64,000 nt of DNA from Shimia sp040225985 (lineage in GTDB: Bacteria; Pseudomonadota; Alphaproteobacteria; Rhodobacterales; Rhodobacteraceae). Shown piece after piece: positions 40,938 to 48,455 of the stretch; the stretch's first letter is position 1, and each line of letters begins with the position of its first letter. The stretch is taken from positions 62,001 to 126,000 of the forward strand of contig NZ_JBBPEU010000010.1 in assembly GCF_040225985.1 (NCBI RefSeq). The letters run 5' to 3'. The translations under genes and the position numbers were made by a program. The notes beneath the pieces are model-generated. The model was not told the DNA's origin. It did no database searches and saw only the letters and a program-made list of their open reading frames with translations.

Positions 40938-41693
40938 TCAGATCGCCAGATATTCGGCGCGCAGTTCCTCGTTTGCCAGAACTTCGTTGGCAGAACCGTC
41001 AAAGACGATGCCACCAGTGTCGAGGATCACGGACCGGTCGGCGAGCTCGAGTGCCCGCACCGCGTTCTGTTCCACGATCACCGTGGTGATGCCCTGTTCC
41101 TTGATGACGCGGAGGGTCTTTTCGATCTCATCCACGATCACCGGGGCAAGGCCCTCATAGGGTTCGTCCAGCAAAAGAACTTTGATGTCCCGCGCCAGCG
41201 CACGCGCGATGGCCAGCATCTGCTGCTCACCACCGGAAAGAGTGACGCCTTCCTGTTTGCGGCGCTCCCCAAGGCGCGGGAACAAGTCGTAGAGGCGTTC
41301 AATCGACCAGCCGATGGGCGGGGCGATCTGCGCCAGCTGTAGGTTTTCCTCGACCGTCAGGCCGGGAATGATGCAACGGTCTTCCGGCACCAGCCCGATC
41401 CCGGCTGCGGCGGCCTGATGGCTTTTCATCAGGTGCAGCGGCTGGTGATCGAGCCAGATTTCGCCGTGAGTGACCTGCGGGCTGTCCATCCGGGCGATCG
41501 AGCGCAGGGTCGAGGTCTTGCCTGCGCCGTTGCGTCCCAGAAGGGCCAGGATTTCCCCCTCGTGCACGTTGAACGAGATGTTCTGCACGATGTAGCTTTC
41601 GCCGTAATAGCTCTCCATGTTCCAGACGGACAGGAAGGCGGGGGCGGTTTCGGCCAGGTTATGGCCCTTGGAGAAGTCGGGTTTGACGTTCAT
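40938..41693 (-). CDS. Branched-chain-type ABC importer, ATPase (LivF-like)
   Basis: 251 residues. Walker A GRNGAGKTST, signature LSGGEQQMLAIARAL, Walker B VLLLDEPYEGLAP, switch His replaced in the usual LivF manner (VIVEQN). Short C-terminus as in LivF. A non-standard N-terminal extension of about 20 residues precedes the first strand. Energises the importer encoded in the same operon. Last gene before the terminator at 40851-40880. Confidence 0.93.
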   Translation of the reverse strand: MNVKPDFSKGHNLAETAPAFLSVWNMESYYGESYIVQNISFNVHEGEILALLGRNGAGKTSTLRSIARMDSPQVTHGEIWLDHQPLHLMKSHQAAAAGIGLVPEDRCIIPGLTVEENLQLAQIAPPIGWSIERLYDLFPRLGERRKQEGVTLSGGEQQMLAIARALARDIKVLLLDEPYEGLAPVIVDEIEKTLRVIKEQGITTVIVEQNAVRALELADRSVILDTGGIVFDGSANEVLANEELRAEYLAI

Positions 41694-41708
41694 TGGGGTC
41701 TCTCCTGA

Positions 41709-42464
41709 TTATGCCGTTTCGCCGAGATACGCTTCGCGTACCTTGGGGTTACCGCGGATGTTCTCGGGATCATCTTCGACCAGCGGCGTGCCCTGTGCGA
41801 GCACGGTGATCCGGTTGGCCAGCGAGAACACCACATGCATGTCGTGTTCAATGATCGCGATGGTGATGTCGCGCTCGTCGCTGATCTGCTTGAGCAGGTC
41901 GATCGTGTTGTTGGTGTCGGCCCGTGCCATCCCGGCGGTGGGTTCGTCCAGCAACAACAGGCGCGGTTCCTGCGCAAGGCACATCCCGATTTCGAGACGC
42001 CGCTTGTCACCGCGCGACATCGAAGCAGCGTGCATGTCCTTTTTGTCGGCCATGTTCATCTCTTCGAGCATGTGCTCGGCTTTGTCGACGATCTCTTTTT
42101 CGGACATCATGTTTTCGATTGCATGCATCCGGAATGCGCCGTCGCGCTTGGCGAAACATGGGATCATCATGTTTTCCAGAACCGACAGATCTCCGAAGAT
42201 TTCCGGGGTCTGGAATACGCGGCTGATGCCCATCTGATTGATCTCGTAAGGGGTGCGGCCCAGAACCGACTGGCCGTCGAACATGACAGACCCGGTGTCA
42301 GGGATGAGCTTGCCCACGAGACAGTTGAGCAGCGTGGATTTGCCTGCCCCGTTGGGGCCGATGATCGCGTGAACGCTGTTTTCTTTCACGCTGAGGTTGA
42401 CGTCGCCCAGAGCCTGCAGGCCACCGAACCGTTTGCCAACGTCTTTGACTTCAAGAATTGCCAT
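41709..42464 (-). CDS. Branched-chain-type ABC importer, ATPase (LivG-like)
   Basis: 251 residues. Walker A GPNGAGKSTLLN, signature MSRGDKRRLEIGMCLA (SRGDKR in place of the commoner SGGQQR), Walker B LLLLDEPTAGMAR, switch IEHDMHVVFSLA. The C-terminal NPKVREAYLGE tail is the LivG hallmark. The SRGDKR signature is a variant often seen in importers outside the true leucine system. Confidence 0.93.
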   Translation of the reverse strand: MAILEVKDVGKRFGGLQALGDVNLSVKENSVHAIIGPNGAGKSTLLNCLVGKLIPDTGSVMFDGQSVLGRTPYEINQMGISRVFQTPEIFGDLSVLENMMIPCFAKRDGAFRMHAIENMMSEKEIVDKAEHMLEEMNMADKKDMHAASMSRGDKRRLEIGMCLAQEPRLLLLDEPTAGMARADTNNTIDLLKQISDERDITIAIIEHDMHVVFSLANRITVLAQGTPLVEDDPENIRGNPKVREAYLGETA

Positions 42465-42476
42465 CTGTCAGTCTCC

Positions 42477-43679
42477 TTATTCTGCGGGTTCGGTTTTGGC
42501 TTTGCCGGAGCTATCCGACTTGCCGCGCGACTTGATCCATTTGCCGATGCGCTGTCCCCCTTCGACGAGGCCGCCGGGCAGGAAGATCACGACCAGCATG
42601 AAGATGATGCCGAGGGTCAGGTGCCAGCCTTTACCGATGAACGGATAGATGATGGCGACCACGAAATCCTCGAGACCATCGGGCAGGAAGGCGAACCAGC
42701 TGTGCAGGATATCCGAGTTGATCTTGGACAGGATGTTTTCCATGTACTTGATGATGCCTGCACCCAGTACCGGACCGATCAGCGTGCCGACACCGCCAAG
42801 GATGGTCATCAGAACCACCTCGCCCGAGGCCGTCCAGAACATGCGCTCGGCGCCTGCCAGCGGGTCCATCGAGGCCATCAGGCCCCCGGCCAGACCAGCA
42901 TACATCCCCGAGATCACGAACGCGGCCAGCGTATAGGGCTTGGGGTTCAGACCGGTATAGTTCAGGCGGGTCTGGTTCGACTTGATCGCACGCAGCATCA
43001 TGCCAAAGGGCGACCGGAAGATCCGGATCGACAGGTAGAAGGCCAGGATCATCACCAGGGCCGAGAAGTAATAGCCCACGTTGAAGGTGAATTCCCACGC
43101 GCCGATATCAAGCGTCGAACTGCTGCGCATTTCCAGACCGAACAGGCTCGGGACCGGAATGTTGCCACCTTCGGCGACCGAGCTGCCCAGGATCCGCGGA
43201 TCGTCCAGCGCCAGTTGCAGGCCGGTTTCACCACCGGTGATCGGGGTCAGAACTGAATAGGCCAGCGCGAACATCATCTGCGCAAAGGCCAGCGTCAGGA
43301 TCGAAAAGTAGATCCCCGAGCGGCGCAGCGAGACATAACCGATCAGCACTGCAAACAGGCCCGATACGATCACGGCCAGAACAAGTGCGGGCAGCACGTT
43401 CATGCCGATGAGTTTGAACATCCAGACCGCCCCGTAAGAGCCGATGCCAAGAAAGGCGGCGTGGCCGAAGGACAGGTATCCGGTCAGACCGAACAGGATG
43501 TTAAAGCCGATGGCGAAAATCCCGAATATCACGAAACGCTGCATCAGGTCGGGATAGCCCGCATTGAACTGCGCCATGGCAGAGCCTTCGGGGAAGGGGT
43601 TGAGGATGAACGGAGCGAACAGCGTCAGCACCACAACGATCAACAGCAGGGATGTGTCTTTTTTATTGAGGCCCAGCAT
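42477..43679 (-). CDS. Branched-chain-type ABC importer, permease (LivM-like)
   Basis: 400 residues, about ten helices. GFNILFGLTGYLSFGHAAFLGIGSYGAV is the conserved LivM block, GMMLRAIKSNQTRLNYTGLNPKPYTLAAFVISGMYAGLAGGL the cytoplasmic coupling region, GGVGTLIGPVLGAGII close to the end. An insertion of about 60 residues (GGETGLQLALDDPRILGSS ... RSSSTLDIGAWEF) in the middle is longer than in E. coli LivM. C-terminal tail is charged. Confidence 0.93.
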   Translation of the reverse strand: MLGLNKKDTSLLLIVVVLTLFAPFILNPFPEGSAMAQFNAGYPDLMQRFVIFGIFAIGFNILFGLTGYLSFGHAAFLGIGSYGAVWMFKLIGMNVLPALVLAVIVSGLFAVLIGYVSLRRSGIYFSILTLAFAQMMFALAYSVLTPITGGETGLQLALDDPRILGSSVAEGGNIPVPSLFGLEMRSSSTLDIGAWEFTFNVGYYFSALVMILAFYLSIRIFRSPFGMMLRAIKSNQTRLNYTGLNPKPYTLAAFVISGMYAGLAGGLMASMDPLAGAERMFWTASGEVVLMTILGGVGTLIGPVLGAGIIKYMENILSKINSDILHSWFAFLPDGLEDFVVAIIYPFIGKGWHLTLGIIFMLVVIFLPGGLVEGGQRIGKWIKSRGKSDSSGKAKTEPAE

Positions 43680-43682
43680 GAG

Positions 43683-44714
43683 TTACTCCTCCATCACGCC
43701 TTTACGACCCATCAGGCCGCGGGGACGCGTCAGCAGAATGATAATGGCAACCAAGTAGATGATGATCTGGTTGATGCCCGGAATGAGGTCAATGACTTCA
43801 CGCATCGAGGCAAAGCTTTCGAGGATGCCCAGCAGGAAGCCTGCTGCAACCGCACCCGGAAGCGAGCCCATGCCGCCAACAACCACGACCACGAAACTCA
43901 GCACGAGAAAGTCCATACCCATGTGATAGTTCGGTGGGTTGATCGGGGTGTACATGACCCCGGCAAGACCGGCGACCGCAGCGGCCAGACCGAACATGAT
44001 GGTAAAGCGACGGTCGATGTCGATGCCCAGCAGGCCCACGGTTTCGCGGTCGGCCATGCCGGCGCGCACCACCATGCCGAAGGTCGTGAATTGCAGGAAG
44101 GCAAATACCGCCCCGATGATGATCACCGAGAAGACGAAATATACAAGGCGCCAGTAAGGATAGATGATCGTGTTCGGATCAAACCCGATGGCCGCGCCGA
44201 AATCGAACGATCCCTTGAAGGCCTCGGGGGCCGGGGTCGGGATCGGGTTCGCGCCGAAGTAGTACTTGATGATTTCCTGCAGCACGATCGCAAGGCCAAA
44301 GGTCACGAGGATCTGGTCCGCGTGCTCGCGCTTGTAGAAATGCTTGATCAGGCCGCGCTCCATGATGACGCCGACGGCCAGCATGATCGGGATCGAGAAC
44401 AGGATCGAAAGCGGCACCGCCCAGTCAATCAGCGCGGCTCCCGTGGCCTCGCCGAAGATATCGTAGAGATAGGGCTGGTCCCGCATCAGCGGATTGCCGA
44501 GGAAGTCGGTTTCTCCGGGAACGGCGACCTTGTGGCTCAGGTTGAACAGCCGCGACAGAGTGACGGCACAAAAGGCGCCGATCATGAAAAGCGCGCCGTG
44601 GGCGAAGTTCACCACACCCAGCGTGCCGAAGATCAGTGTAAGCCCGAGCGCGATAAGCGCATAGGCCGAGCCCTTGTCGAGCCCGTTTAGGATTTGAAGA
44701 ATTATTGCGTCCAT
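43683..44714 (-). CDS. Branched-chain-type ABC importer, permease (LivH-like)
   Basis: 343 residues. ILNGLDKGSAYALIALGLTLIFGTLGVVNFAHGALFMIGAF is the LivH signature; MADRETVGLLGIDIDRRFTIMFGLAAAVAGLAGV is the coupling helix region; GGMGSLPGAVAAGFLLGILES follows. An insertion near residues 55-95 (HKVAVPGETDFLGNPLMRDQ) is not present in classical LivH. ATG at 44714 chosen because the upstream extension is not membrane-like. Confidence 0.92.
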   Translation of the reverse strand: MDAIILQILNGLDKGSAYALIALGLTLIFGTLGVVNFAHGALFMIGAFCAVTLSRLFNLSHKVAVPGETDFLGNPLMRDQPYLYDIFGEATGAALIDWAVPLSILFSIPIMLAVGVIMERGLIKHFYKREHADQILVTFGLAIVLQEIIKYYFGANPIPTPAPEAFKGSFDFGAAIGFDPNTIIYPYWRLVYFVFSVIIIGAVFAFLQFTTFGMVVRAGMADRETVGLLGIDIDRRFTIMFGLAAAVAGLAGVMYTPINPPNYHMGMDFLVLSFVVVVVGGMGSLPGAVAAGFLLGILESFASMREVIDLIPGINQIIIYLVAIIILLTRPRGLMGRKGVMEE

Positions 44715-44842
44715 CGTTCCCACCCGTAGGTTTTGTCTGGGGTCGCTCCGCCCGGTCAGCGGAATGAAAAGTCCGTCAGCCTGCCCAGACTTGGGCAGCA
44801 CTCAAGTGGTTAACAGCTTGAATGAGGGACGGACCAAGAGAT

Positions 44843-44869
44843 CGGTCGCGCACGATGCGCGCGCGACCG
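44843..44869 (-). terminator. Intercistronic hairpin after the binding-protein gene
   Basis: CGGTCGCGC / GCGCGACCG, 12 bp beyond the binding-protein stop and 129 bp before the permease start, without a U-tract. Such hairpins commonly protect the binding-protein mRNA so that it is made in excess over the membrane components. Confidence 0.6.
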
Positions 44870-44880
44870 TTAGTGGCGTA

Positions 44881-46218
44881 TCAGGCGCCCGGGTTGCAGG
44901 TGCCCAGCTCGCCGCCGAAGATCGACGGATCATAGGTAACCTGTGCAGTCGGGGTGACTTCCACGATTTCGAGAAGGTCGAATTCCGAAGTCGGGTTCTC
45001 TTTCCCGCGCACAACCAGAACGTCCTTGAAGCACTGGTGGTCTTCGGCACGATACAAGGTCTTGCCGTTGCCCATGCCGTCGAACTCAAAGCCTTCGAGT
45101 GCCTCGACCACGCCGCACGGGTTGAAGGTGCCTGCGCGTTCACATGCGTCCGCGTAGAGCATCGCCTGCACATAGCAGGTGTGTGCGGCCTGCGACGGCG
45201 GGAAGCCGTATTTGGTGCCGAACGACTTGACGAATGCTTTCGAGCCTTCGTCCTGCAGCGACCAGTGCCAGTTGGTGGAGCCGTAGATGCCTTTCACGTT
45301 GGCGCCTGCACCCTTCGCCATCAGACGCGAGTAGAGCGGAACGACGATTTCGAAGTTCTTGTTGTTGACCATCTTGTCACGCAGGCCGAACTGAACCGCG
45401 TTGGTCAGCGAGTTCACCATGTTGCCGCCATAGTGGTTCAGTACCAGAACGTCGGCGCCCGATTGCAGAACCGGCGCGATATAGGACGAGAAGTCGGTCT
45501 GCGTCAGCGGCGTTTTCACGGCGGCGACGGTTTCCCAACCCAGGGCCTCGGTCGAGGTGCGCACGGCTTCCTCGGTGGTGTAGCCCCAGTTGTAGTCCGC
45601 GGTCAGGTGATAGGCCTTACGGTCATTGCCGTAGTTGGCGGCCAGGATCGGCGCCAGAGCGGCACCCGACATGTACGAGTTGAAGAAGTGACGGAAACCG
45701 TTGGCACGTTTGTCTTTGCCGGTGGTGTCGTTCGAGTGGGTCAGACCCGCCATGAAGATGACGCCGGCCTCTTGGCAGAGCGCCTGTACGGCCACGGCCA
45801 CACCCGAGGACGAACCGCCGGTGATCATCACCGCGCCGTCTTTTTCGATCATCGACTTGGCCGATGCACGGGCCGCGTCCGATTTGGTCTGGGTATCGCC
45901 GGTGACGAATTCAACTTTCTTGCCCAGGATGCCGTTGCCCTTCAGCGCCTTGGACGAGAAGGTGTTCATCATGCCGCCGTCGCCGCCACCGTTCAGGTGT
46001 TCGACAGCCAGCTCATATGCGCGCAGTTCGTCGGCGCCCTCGTCAGCGTAGGGGCCGGTTTGCGGCACGTTGAAACCCAGCGTGACGGAGCCGCCGGTCG
46101 GCTCATTTGTGTAGGCAGCAGCCGAAGACGCGGTGAAAATGGTGGGCAGTGCAACGCCTGCACCGGCCACAGCACCCGACTTCAGTACGCCACGACGAGT
46201 CATGGTTGTTTTGGACAT
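44881..46218 (-). CDS. Periplasmic substrate-binding protein of the ABC importer (Tat-type leader)
   Basis: 445 residues, longer than a typical LivK (about 370). The leader TRRGVLKSGAVAGAGVALPTIFTASSAAA has the twin-arginine pattern, so it is probably exported folded. Mature part is Peripla_BP_6: VTLGFNVPQTGPYADEGADELRAYELAVEHLNGGG, VMITGGSSSGVAVAVQALCQEAGVIFMAGLTHSND, HLTADYNWGYTTEEAVRTS. Four or more cysteines near the C-terminus (AHTCYVQ, DACERAGTFNPCG, HQCFKD, GTCNPG) are unusual for this class and may form disulfides. Ligand unknown; urea, amide or acyl compounds are possible, as well as amino acids. Confidence 0.9.
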   Translation of the reverse strand: MSKTTMTRRGVLKSGAVAGAGVALPTIFTASSAAAYTNEPTGGSVTLGFNVPQTGPYADEGADELRAYELAVEHLNGGGDGGMMNTFSSKALKGNGILGKKVEFVTGDTQTKSDAARASAKSMIEKDGAVMITGGSSSGVAVAVQALCQEAGVIFMAGLTHSNDTTGKDKRANGFRHFFNSYMSGAALAPILAANYGNDRKAYHLTADYNWGYTTEEAVRTSTEALGWETVAAVKTPLTQTDFSSYIAPVLQSGADVLVLNHYGGNMVNSLTNAVQFGLRDKMVNNKNFEIVVPLYSRLMAKGAGANVKGIYGSTNWHWSLQDEGSKAFVKSFGTKYGFPPSQAAHTCYVQAMLYADACERAGTFNPCGVVEALEGFEFDGMGNGKTLYRAEDHQCFKDVLVVRGKENPTSEFDLLEIVEVTPTAQVTYDPSIFGGELGTCNPGA

Positions 46219-46278
46219 GTAATCCTCCCGTTTTGTGAATCATGGCGTTCGGCTCCTCTTCCGCACGCCATAGGCACA

Positions 46279-46386
46279 TTTGTGCAAATCCATTATCGGG
46301 TTTAGATGGAAAATTTCGCAACAACTGCTTTCAAAGTAACAATTTTTTTGTAAAGTAATCCACAATACCACGGTATGCATTGTAAA
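46279..46386. promoter_or_regulatory. Cluster of TTTGnAAA-like half-sites in the divergent promoter region
   Basis: TTTGTGCAAA (46279-46288), TTTCAAAG (46329-46336), TTTGTAAA (46347-46354) and ATTGTAAA (46379-46386) lie between the binding-protein gene and the ScfR-like gene. The site reported for the ScfR-family regulator PccR of Rhodobacter is TTTGCAAA-N4-TTTGCAAA; these are near matches, with other spacing. Confidence 0.4.
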
Positions 46387-46436
46387 GAAATTTTTCCGCA
46401 ATGCAGAAAGCCATTGAAAAAGCCAAGGAAAACACT

Positions 46437-47735
46437 ATGGCCCGCGACACTTTGACAGGCAGCCGTATCCGCGAGCGGCGGGTGATGGCCGGAATGCGCC
46501 AGGCGGAACTGGCCCGCGAGGTCGGAATTTCCGCTTCGTACCTGAATCTGATCGAACATAACAGGCGCAGAATCGGCGGGAAGCTGTTGGTGCATATCGC
46601 GCAGGTGCTGGACGTCGAACCCTCACTTCTGAGCGAGGGGGCCGAGGCGGCGCTGATTTCGACCCTGCGAGAGGCGGCAGCGGACGGGGCGCAGACCAAA
46701 CCCGAGTTGGACCGGATCGACGAATTCGCCGGGCGGTTTCCCGGCTGGGCCGCGTTGGTGGCGGAATCGCACCGGCGTATTTCTGCGCTGGAACGCACGG
46801 CGGCCACGCTGACCGACCGGCTGACCCATGATCCGCATCTTGCGACCTCAATGCACGAGGTATTGACCATGGTGACGGCGATCCGCTCGACTGCCGGGAT
46901 TTTGGTTGATACCGAGGAGATCGAACCCGAATGGCGCAACCGGTTTCATCGCAACCTGAACGAGGACAGCCAGCGTCTTGCCGAAAGCTCGCAGCGGCTG
47001 GTGTCTTACCTTGACGGGGCAGGGGATGCGGGGGCGACCCTGACTTCGCCTATGGAAGAGGTCGAGATGATGCTGGCCGAGCACAAATACCGGTTCCCGC
47101 ATCTGGAAGAAGAAACAGATGAGATTGAAAGCTTCGTGTCCGCCCAGGCCACACTCAAGACCAGCGCCTCGCGCGATATGGCCATGCAGACCCTGAAACA
47201 GTTGCGCGCCGATGCCCGCAGGATGCCGCGCGAGGAGATGCAAGAGGCTGTTGCGGATACCGGCATTGATCCGGCCGCCCTTGCGCGGCGCTTCCGCGTA
47301 CCGCTTGCCGCCGTGTTCAGGCGTCTTGCAGTATTGTCCGAGGATATCCTGCCGGTCAGCATGGGCCTGATCATGTGTGACGGGGCCGGCACGCTGATCC
47401 TGCGCAAACCGGTCGAGGGGTTTCCGGTGCCGCGCTTCTCGGCGGCCTGTCCGAAATGGCCACTGTTCCAAGCCCTGAACCGGCCCTTGCGGCCGATCCG
47501 GCAAACGGTCAAGGTCACAGGTCGCGACGCGCAGCGGTTTGACTGCTATGCCGTGACCGAACCCGTTGGTCAGGTGACCTTCAACGAGGATCCCCTTTAT
47601 CATGCCTACATGCTTGTGGTGCCGGTCGAGGGTGGCACGGCCGAAGGGCGCGAGGTCGGCTCGACCTGCCGCGTCTGCCCCAGCGTCGACTGCATGGGAC
47701 GTCGCGAACCTTCGATCCTTGTTGATGGGATTTAG
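46437..47735 (+). CDS. ScfR-type helix-turn-helix regulator (short-chain acyl-CoA regulator family)
   Basis: 432 residues. N-terminal XRE helix-turn-helix: GSRIRERRVMAGMRQAELAREVGISASYLNLIEHNRRRIGG. The middle is helical; the C-terminus has the cysteine-containing signature GSTCRVCPSVDCMGRREPSILVDG shared by RamB/PccR/ScfR proteins, which respond to acyl-CoA thioesters and control acetate, propionate or related carbon assimilation. ATG at 46437 is preceded by AAGGAAAA; the ORF extends 12 codons upstream. Divergent from the ABC importer, so likely its regulator. Confidence 0.88.
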   Translation: MARDTLTGSRIRERRVMAGMRQAELAREVGISASYLNLIEHNRRRIGGKLLVHIAQVLDVEPSLLSEGAEAALISTLREAAADGAQTKPELDRIDEFAGRFPGWAALVAESHRRISALERTAATLTDRLTHDPHLATSMHEVLTMVTAIRSTAGILVDTEEIEPEWRNRFHRNLNEDSQRLAESSQRLVSYLDGAGDAGATLTSPMEEVEMMLAEHKYRFPHLEEETDEIESFVSAQATLKTSASRDMAMQTLKQLRADARRMPREEMQEAVADTGIDPAALARRFRVPLAAVFRRLAVLSEDILPVSMGLIMCDGAGTLILRKPVEGFPVPRFSAACPKWPLFQALNRPLRPIRQTVKVTGRDAQRFDCYAVTEPVGQVTFNEDPLYHAYMLVVPVEGGTAEGREVGSTCRVCPSVDCMGRREPSILVDGI

Positions 47736-47805
47736 CTTGGAATTTTGCGCCATGCGGCTAAGAATGTCAGAACGCGGCTTAAGACCGCACGGGAGGGACA
47801 ACTGA

Positions 47806-48174
47806 ATGGGGAAACGCGTTCTTCTTATTGAAGACGAGCCGAACATTATTGAAGCGGTGAGTTTCATCCTGTCACGGGATGGGTGGACCGTCGCGACACA
47901 TTCCAACGGGCATGACGCGGTCGAGGTGGTGCTGGCGGATCCGCCGGATATCCTGATCCTTGATGTCATGCTGCCGGGAAAGAGCGGCTTCGACATCCTG
48001 CGAGAGCTTCGTGAAACACATGATGCCGACCGATTGCCGGTGCTGATGTTAACCGCGCGCGGACAATTGAAAGACCGCGAAATGGCCGAACGGGCTGGAG
48101 CCACACATTTCATGACCAAGCCGTTTTCCAACTCGGAAGTACTCGAGGTCGTGCGCGACCTGGCGTCGGCGTGA
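47806..48174 (+). CDS. Single-domain response regulator
   Basis: 122 residues, receiver domain only. Acidic pocket EDE at 9-11, phosphoacceptor Asp53 in ILILDVMLPGKSG, Thr in LMLTARG and Lys in HFMTKPF. No output domain, so it must act through protein contact or as a phosphate relay. The stop overlaps the next start by 4 bp and the kinase follows, which makes it the natural partner. GGGAGGGACAAC precedes the ATG. Confidence 0.93.
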   Translation: MGKRVLLIEDEPNIIEAVSFILSRDGWTVATHSNGHDAVEVVLADPPDILILDVMLPGKSGFDILRELRETHDADRLPVLMLTARGQLKDREMAERAGATHFMTKPFSNSEVLEVVRDLASA

Positions 48175-48455
48175 GCGACCGCCGTTCTCCCGTTTTTCTC
48201 GAGCGACAGAGCTATCGCCGTCGCCGGCTGATTGACTCGATCCGCATGTTGCCGCTCATCGGGGCGCTGTTGTGGTTCATACCGGTGCTTTGGCCCACCG
48301 GTCCAGTGTCCGTCATTTCAACCTCGCAGGCCATCATCTACCTGTTTGGCTGTTGGCTGGCGTTGATTGTGCTTGGCTTGACCTTTGCCCGGGCGATCAA
48401 GCGGTTCGGGCTTGAAGAGTTTGACGCGGACGATGCCACGGACGAGGGGCGCTGA
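48171..48455 (+). CDS. Small two-helix membrane protein upstream of the symporter kinase
   Basis: 94 residues with a GTG start inside the response-regulator stop. Basic N-terminus (ERQSYRRRRLIDS), helix 1 MLPLIGALLWFIPVLW, helix 2 AIIYLFGCWLALIVLGLTFA, acidic tail. It ends exactly one base before the kinase start. Its position matches the small partner subunits (DUF485/DUF4212 type) that precede solute:sodium symporters, but I cannot confirm homology. Confidence 0.8.
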   Translation: MSDRRSPVFLERQSYRRRRLIDSIRMLPLIGALLWFIPVLWPTGPVSVISTSQAIIYLFGCWLALIVLGLTFARAIKRFGLEEFDADDATDEGR

